Source: Fragilaria radians (lineage: Eukaryota > Bacillariophyta > Fragilariophyceae > Fragilariales > Fragilariaceae). From it: DNA of 13,164 nucleotides. The first letter of the stretch is position 1, and each line of letters starts with the position of its first letter. Shown here piece after piece: positions 8,476-13,164 of this stretch. The stretch lies in contig CAAAJI010001146.1 of NCBI GenBank assembly GCA_900642245.1, forward strand, positions 1 through 13,164, in the 5' to 3' direction. The notes below the pieces were generated by a model. The model was not told the origin of the DNA. It ran no database searches and was given only the letters and a program-made list of their open reading frames with translations. A program made the position numbers and the translations under genes.

Positions 8476-11435
8476 ATGAGTAAAATCGCAGGGAATCAAT
8501 GGTCACTTCCAGGCCTTTCCATTTTGGCAGCGGCTGTGTTTGTTACAGTGCATGTATCGTCTGGAAATTGGCGTGAGGCACCAAATATATCGGATGGAGA
8601 AGGATTTGAGAAGACCTTAGATACAGGTCGTGAGGAAACGGGGGGTGGATTGAACACCGATGAGGGAGTACGACCCTTTACGTACGTACCAACGTCATCA
8701 CCCATAGAAGACAAGGAATTCTTTGTACCAGTCCCCACGACCATTGTATTGGGGCATAATATTCCTCAACCGGGTAATAAGCCGTCAACGTCGAATGGTG
8801 GTGGTAATGATAATAATAATGATGATAAAATACCGACACTGAAATGGGAAATACCCCTAGGAGAACCGACACCGGATCCTGCATTATTGTATGATCCAGC
8901 AACACCACCATTCTTACTCAACAAGGGAGAACGTGGAGAAGGAAAGCATGGTTCAGCACCTCCTGCTTATGGAGAGGGTGATGGATCTCCGGCTAATCTC
9001 AAATGGAATATACCCTATGTAAGTCTTTCTAAACGTTATGATTTCAATTATACAATATTTTCTGGCAAGTTTTTCCCTGACTACCTACAAACCTAACTAA
9101 CTAACTTCTTCTCTATCTAACTATATAGGGACAACCAACACCCGATCCAGCCATGCTGATTGATCCAGCTACGCCACCGTCAATGAAAGATTATGGAGAT
9201 ACACCAGTTCAATTGAAATGGGACATTCCATTGGGAGAACCGACACCTGATCCTGCATTATTGAATCCTAGCAATGGAATGCCAGTCAATCTCAAGTGGA
9301 ATATCCCCCTAGGAGAGCCCACACCTGACCCAGCACTTTTGAATCCAAGTAATGGAGTACCAGTCCTTTTGAAGTGGAATATACCACTTGGAGAACCGAC
9401 ACCCGATCCAGCCTTGTTGACACCCAATCAGGGAAGTCCAATCAACTTAAAGTGGAGTATACCTTTGGGAGAACCGACGCCGGATCCGGCATTATTGACT
9501 CCGAATCTAGGAAGTCCTATTAATCTAAAGTGGAGTATTCCACTCGGTGAACCTACTCCGGATCCAGCTCTGTTGACACCCAATCTAGGAAGTCCTATTA
9601 ATTTGAAATGGAATATCCCTCTCGGCGAACCAACGCCTGATCCAGCTCTGTTGACACCCAATCTTGGAAGTCCTATCAATTTGTCATGGAAAATTCCTCT
9701 CGGCGAACCAACGCCTGATCCAGCTTTACTCAATCCCTCCAATGGAAAACCAATCATATTGAAATGGAATATACCAGAGGGAATGCCAACTCCAGATCCA
9801 GCTCAACTCGAAAGCAATGTTGGGAATCCCATTGTATTGCAATGGTTCGCACCGTATCCTCGACCCCTTGAATTTGGTACGTATTCTCCCTCTGTCCCCA
9901 TAGCCACGCCTATGCCTGCCAGGAATACTTTGAGCCCCATCAAGAGTCAAGCAACAACAACAAATCAACCAGCTATAAAACCTAGTTCCTCTCCGCTAGC
10001 AAAGCCACTAGCAACGCCCGTTACCAAAAAACCAACGACTATCCCTACAGGTAAACCCGTCATTACTACAACGAAAGCACCACAACAGCTACCATCTATG
10101 ATACCTACAAACCAACCTCAGTCGCTGCCAATATCGATACCTAGTTTACAACCTACAGCGACCTTCCCAGTGCAACTTCCAACTCCGTTTCCTCAATTGC
10201 CACCGGTTCCTCTACCAACACCATTACCAGTGCTACTTCCACTTCCTACACTTTTGCCAGGATTGCCACCCGCTCCTCTACCTACACCACCACCTTTGAT
10301 CCCACCTTCACCTCAACCAGTACCACCACCATTGACTCCTCCGACAGTTTTACCTGTACCTCCACCTCCTGTACCGCCCCCTCCTGTCCCACCACCTCCA
10401 GTACCACCACCACCAACTGGAAAAGTTGAACCTCCACCTCCCGTTCCACCTCCCGTTCAATCTTCCGTTCCGCCTCCTACACCCAAGACTCCTGGTACTC
10501 CTACACCGCCAATTGAAATGGTTGCACGGACACCAGGAGGATCGTCATCATCCACTGTTTGGACTCCTGGTGGAGGTGGTCCCAGTTGGACATCGGGAGG
10601 CAGTTCTCCTGTTGTGCCTCCTACGGCTAATGTTACACTTCCAGTTCCTCACAATCAAATATTCTTAAAGGATTGCAATCCATTGATTTGTTCTCTCAAT
10701 GAAGCAGCAGACTTTCATTCCATGTCCAATGAGGATGAGGCCATATATGAAATCTTTTATACGAACCCCATCAAATGTTGTCGAGTTGTTGTGGAAATAG
10801 GAGTTGGCAACGGTGATCGCTATTCTTTTAGTCGATTCTTTGAGGAGGGTCTTAAATGGAAGCCATTATTAATTGAAGCAAATCCTGATGTCTTTCAACA
10901 GCTACGGACCAATCGACCGAATGCAACAAAAATAAATGGTGCATTTTGTGAATCTGGAAATCTCTTGTATCGGAATGATGCATTTTCCTCACTTGGGGGC
11001 AGTGTTGAGGTTAGTTCCGAAGTTCACACACCCCTACAGGCAGGCAGTGACACAAAAGAGATTCCATGCCTAGCAATGGATGTTATCTTTGAAGAACATG
11101 GTATAACCAAAGTCGATGTGATGGTAGTTCGTTTACAGGGTGATGCCCTAGCATTTATTCGAGCCATGGATTGGACTGTTCGTGTTGATATTTGGGTTAT
11201 CCTCATGCATGGTGCATCGAAAAAAGATCGAGATGACCTTGTCCGTAAGGTCCTAAAGGGGAATGAATATGTCCAGGCGGAATGGGATATCAAGCGTTGG
11301 TGTAATGAAAATGGACAATGTTTGAATAATGAAGTCTTTCTCAGGAAGGGATTCAACCCCTTACCATGTGATTTCTACAATAAGTTGACAACTACCAAAA
11401 TCACTCCGGCTCGTCAATTAAGGGGGAAGATATAG
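8476..11435 (+). CDS. Repeat-bearing secretory/membrane protein with C-terminal FkbM-like methyltransferase domain
   Basis: Two exons (8476-9018 and 9129-11435) encode 949 residues. Residues 11-28 (LPGLSILAAAVFVTVHVS) form a hydrophobic segment: a signal anchor or signal peptide. A linker rich in Gly, Asn and Asp follows. Eleven copies of a 26-residue repeat span about 122-430, with core LKWNIPLGEPTPDPALL. A Thr/Lys/Pro linker follows (431-504), then a proline-rich stalk (505-640) with four VPPPP units at 591-610, then a Gly/Ser-rich hinge. The C-terminal domain (about 697-935) resembles FkbM-type methyltransferases (Methyltransf_21). A SAM-binding motif I-like VEIGVGNGD is at 736-744 and the acidic LIEANPD at 762-768. 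The segment that should read like D-V-E-G-A-E is RLQGDA (849-854), so two usual acidic residues are missing and activity is doubtful. Cys pairs (697/702, 731/732) fit an oxidising compartment. It probably acts in the Golgi or at the cell surface. The substrate is unknown. Confidence 0.85.
8839..9875 (+). repeat. 78-bp tandem repeat array coding for 26-residue units (11 units)
   Basis: Units share the core L-K-W-x-I-P-L-G-E-P-T-P-D-P-A-L-L followed by a 9-residue spacer (NPSNGxPVx or TPNxGSPIN). Unit 1 is in exon 1, unit 2 is split by the intron, and units 3 to 10 follow in exon 2 at 78-bp spacing. Units 1-2 and 2-3 are separated by longer, irregular spacers. Unit 10 is altered (EGM for LGE) and unit 11 keeps only QW..PYPRP. 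The protein is nearly constant while third codon positions vary widely. Units 8 and 9 share 30 identical bases (9618-9647 and 9696-9725), a trace of recent homogenisation. Confidence 0.95.
9019..9128 (+). other. Intron of the 8476 gene (110 bp)
   Basis: Donor TAT|GTAAGT, acceptor TATATAG|GG, phase 0. Splicing restores an exact repeat unit (KWNIPY joined to GQPTPDPA), which confirms the junction. The 3' half carries four CTAAC boxes (9093-9097, 9097-9101, 9101-9105, 9117-9121), which are likely branch-point candidates. Confidence 0.93.
10356..10415 (+). repeat. Four 15-bp units coding for VPPPP
   Basis: Four consecutive V-P-P-P-P units lie inside the proline-rich stalk of the 8476 gene. Each unit uses a different set of Val and Pro codons. 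Such polyproline-II segments act as rigid spacers, can bind profilin-, SH3- or WW-type partners in the cytosol, and can be hydroxylated and glycosylated outside it. Confidence 0.85.
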
Positions 11436-11458
11436 GTTGCATTTGTCAATTTCTGTAT

Positions 11459-11464
11459 AATAAA
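11459..11464 (+). terminator. AATAAA, candidate polyadenylation signal
   Basis: AATAAA lies 24 bases after the stop codon of the 8476 gene. A second copy lies at 11519-11524. Either could direct 3' end formation. Confidence 0.4.
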
Positions 11465-11518
11465 AAAATCATGGGTTATTAATATCCCAAACTTTCATTG
11501 CATTACAATTGATATTAC

Positions 11519-11524
11519 AATAAA
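11519..11524 (+). terminator. Second AATAAA, candidate polyadenylation signal
   Basis: AATAAA lies 84 bases after the stop codon of the 8476 gene, in AT-rich DNA where chance matches are common. Confidence 0.35.
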
Positions 11525-12438
11525 AACTATGCATAAATTATGTATTTTTCTCTCTGGTCTAGGACATTTTTACCATCACAAAAAAAATTCTGGTTGCAAC
11601 TTAGAGATATAGTTTCATATACAGTATTTGATAATCTTTATAATTTCTTTTTCCTGTTGCCTTTTGCAAAAATGATACCAGTTGAAGCATGACTTCATAG
11701 TGCATTCTAATTTACATTCATGCCTATGTTTTGAAATTCTTGTAAATTGAAGAAGACTATTTCTCCTTTGTAAACGGTTTGTGCTATGAATCCAAATTAG
11801 TACAGAAAATGTAATCTTCAAAGATGCTCATAATGAATTTTAAAAATGATTGTTGACATCCAAAATATGCTTAGAGGACAGGAATGAACCAATTACCCAA
11901 TATAGACTTGAATTATAAACACTGTATACATAAATGTAAAGTAACTTATTTCTGAAGCATAATTTCTCTCCTCCACTAGCATGTAAGACCATGTCAAACA
12001 ATCCAATTCACAGAGTCACCTCGCAGAGAGTCACAGCATAGGTAAAGAGACTTTGTAAGTTAACTGAATTACCGTTACCATTCCCAATATATATATATAG
12101 GGCAATTTCACAAAAGTATGTTTATGTGTAAAAACTATGAAGCTTTTTGAGTTTTTCTGTCAACTTGATTGTATAGATGGACGGGAGTGATCTAAAGTAA
12201 ATCTTTGTTTCAGACTCTGCATTAGAGATATGCAATTACAAAAAAGAAGAAGAAACCTTTTTGTTCCAATGCAATTTGTTTGGTTAAAGGAGATCCATTA
12301 TCCGAAATCAAAATCAGCTCTAGGCCAGACAGCAGCAGTAGGTAGCAGAGGAAAAATCATGAACAAACCTGAAAAGTTTAAATGAAACGAAACTAAAATA
12401 GGACAAGGAAATGACATCAAGGTACTAGTATTACAAAC
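11525..12438. other. Intergenic, nothing recognised
   Basis: AT-rich with no supported gene. A 68-codon open stretch on the - strand (11821-11615) has no family resemblance. A TATATATATATA run lies at about 12089-12100, and AGAGTCAC occurs twice within 22 bases near 12013. Confidence 0.4.
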
Positions 12439-12446
12439 TGACGTCG
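12439..12446 (+). promoter_or_regulatory. TGACGTCG, CRE-like site
   Basis: A TGACGT core lies 268 bases upstream of the ATG at 12707. TGACGT-type elements are known in diatom promoters that respond to CO2 and cAMP through bZIP factors. Use here is inferred only from sequence and position. Confidence 0.35.
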
Positions 12447-12463
12447 TCCGTTCGATTTGACGA

Positions 12464-12469
12464 CACGTG
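12464..12469. promoter_or_regulatory. CACGTG, G-box/E-box palindrome
   Basis: A perfect CACGTG lies 18 bases after the TGACGTCG site and 238 bases upstream of the ATG at 12707. It is a usual binding site for bHLH or bZIP regulators. Confidence 0.3.
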
Positions 12470-12531
12470 GTAATTGAAAACGAAGGGTAGTATCAGTAAG
12501 TAGGTAGTATGTAGAGAGTCGGTTGTCATTT

Positions 12532-12539
12532 TGACGTCA
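12532..12539. promoter_or_regulatory. TGACGTCA, perfect CRE palindrome
   Basis: The full 8-base CRE palindrome lies 168 bases upstream of the ATG at 12707. With 12439-12446 and 12464-12469 it forms a cluster of bZIP-type sites in about 100 bases. This local stretch (12440-12610) is also less AT-rich than the DNA before it, as expected of a promoter. Confidence 0.4.
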
Positions 12540-12643
12540 GTCTATTTGGGAAAAAAAATCATGATTTTGAATTTGACGGCGACCACAGAATCGAAACAAG
12601 GACGAATCTTGATTGTTTTCGTCATTTTGATTTGCTTGACTGC

Positions 12644-12682
<39 letters not shown>
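12644..12682 (+). repeat. (TTGA)9 microsatellite
   Basis: Nine uninterrupted TTGA units plus TTG (39 bp) end 24 bases before the ATG at 12707, probably within the 5' untranslated region. On the - strand it reads as a run of Ser-Ile-Asn-Gln, which is an artefact of the repeat. Confidence 0.95.
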
Positions 12683-12684
<2 letters not shown>

Positions 12685-12706
12685 AGAGAAACGAAACGAT
12701 ATCCAT

Positions 12707-13164
12707 ATGAGTTCACGGAAAGTAGTAGCTCCAAAAAGTAGTAGTAGTAATGCAACAAAGAATACAAAGCGTCGTCCTGAAAAGGCACCACCCATGGATA
12801 AATTATTGATCCCTGCTATTGTGGTTTGTTTGGCATTGTTAGTTTATCAATTTATGAAAGGACTAAGTATCGGTAGTATTGATCGTATTGACCCTACCGA
12901 TGATTTGGCATTACGAGAAGTATTCTTTGCGGAAGTTACTGGTAAACAATCTTATGTAGTCTTGTGTCATCATGATGACGATGATGATAATTCCAAGAAG
13001 AATATTCCAATATCCTCCGTCTTTGCCGATGCCTATGCAGAAAAATCAACAACCGCCATTTTTCGATTGTTAGATTGTCGTCATGTCTTACCAGATTCTG
13101 GCAAGACAATTGCCGAACGATTTCAATTGGATGTCAAGAAACGACCTACGATATTTGTATCTGG
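12707..13164 (+). CDS. Membrane-anchored thioredoxin-like protein, 5' part
   Basis: The gene is open from ATG 12707 to the window end (152 codons plus two bases), with no stop. A hydrophilic N-terminus with a poly-Ser patch (11-14) and a basic KRRPEK is followed by one membrane segment at about 33-50 (LLIPAIVVCLALLVYQFM). The basic residues before the segment suggest the N-terminus stays cytosolic and the rest faces the lumen. Residues 66-152 look like the first half of a thioredoxin fold: SYVVLC is the beta strand that normally leads into the active site, an Asp-rich loop follows, then FRLLDC and GKTIAERFQLDVKKRPTIF, with the expected cis-proline at 147. The CXXC active site is absent (C87-H-H-D), so it is probably not a classical oxidoreductase. 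Its function is unknown; the C-terminal part lies outside the window. A CRE/G-box cluster and a TTGA repeat lie upstream. Confidence 0.8.
   Translation, partial: MSSRKVVAPKSSSSNATKNTKRRPEKAPPMDKLLIPAIVVCLALLVYQFMKGLSIGSIDRIDPTDDLALREVFFAEVTGKQSYVVLCHHDDDDDNSKKNIPISSVFADAYAEKSTTAIFRLLDCRHVLPDSGKTIAERFQLDVKKRPTIFVS

Noticed and set aside
9209..9757. Two long open stretches on the - strand across the repeat array
   Set aside because: They are antisense shadows of the 78-bp repeat. A stop-free repeat unit gives stop-free antisense frames automatically, and the Gly/Ser-rich translation has no independent support.
10426..10668. 80-codon + strand open stretch inside the proline-rich region
   Set aside because: It is an out-of-frame reading of Pro codons (His/Leu-rich) within the larger exon.
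12537..12791. 84-codon - strand open stretch with a SINQ run
   Set aside because: It is created by the TTGA microsatellite and lies across the start of the thioredoxin-like gene on the other strand.
1..13164. tRNA, rRNA, CRISPR array or bacterial operon signals
   Set aside because: No cloverleaf with a GTTCRANNC arm, no rRNA-like conserved stretch and no spaced palindromic repeats were found; gene structure is eukaryotic.

Overview
The window looks like nuclear DNA of a microscopic eukaryote, most probably a diatom or a related stramenopile. The genes carry short GT-AG introns (73-110 bp), the intergenic DNA is long and AT-rich, and there are AATAAA signals after a stop codon. The genes encode lineage-type membrane or secreted proteins: a membrane-anchored thioredoxin-fold protein and an FkbM-type methyltransferase domain behind long repeats. 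Nothing bacterial (operons, Shine-Dalgarno sites) is visible. The genus cannot be told from the sequence alone.

Layout. 1-4846: no intact gene. This stretch holds scattered coding-like pieces on the + strand, broken by stops and frame changes (101-357, 1220-1330, 1390-1557, 2182-2708, 2758-3183, 3210-3359, 3739-3873), plus a perfect 29-bp direct repeat. 4847-6327: a probable three-exon gene for a basic, Ser-rich protein of about 441 residues with no recognised family; its second splice junction is uncertain. 6328-8475: AT-rich DNA with another remnant (7211-7360) and a clearer pseudogene (7687-8236). 8476-11435: the main gene of the window, with two exons and 949 residues. It has an N-terminal membrane anchor or signal, eleven copies of a 26-residue Trp/PTPDP repeat, a proline-rich stalk with a VPPPP array, and a C-terminal FkbM-like methyltransferase domain whose usual D-x-E-G-x-E motif is altered. 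11436-12706: intergenic, ending in a candidate promoter with TGACGTCA and CACGTG sites and a (TTGA)9 microsatellite. 12707-13164: the 5' part of a gene for a single-pass membrane protein with a thioredoxin-like domain, running off the window.

The three genes lie on the + strand, are separated by 1.3-2.1 kb, and show no sign of a shared pathway. The two downstream genes both encode proteins predicted to enter the secretory system. The most unusual object is the repeat, polyproline and FkbM fusion, which may be an extracellular or Golgi protein in which the methyltransferase fold has been repurposed.
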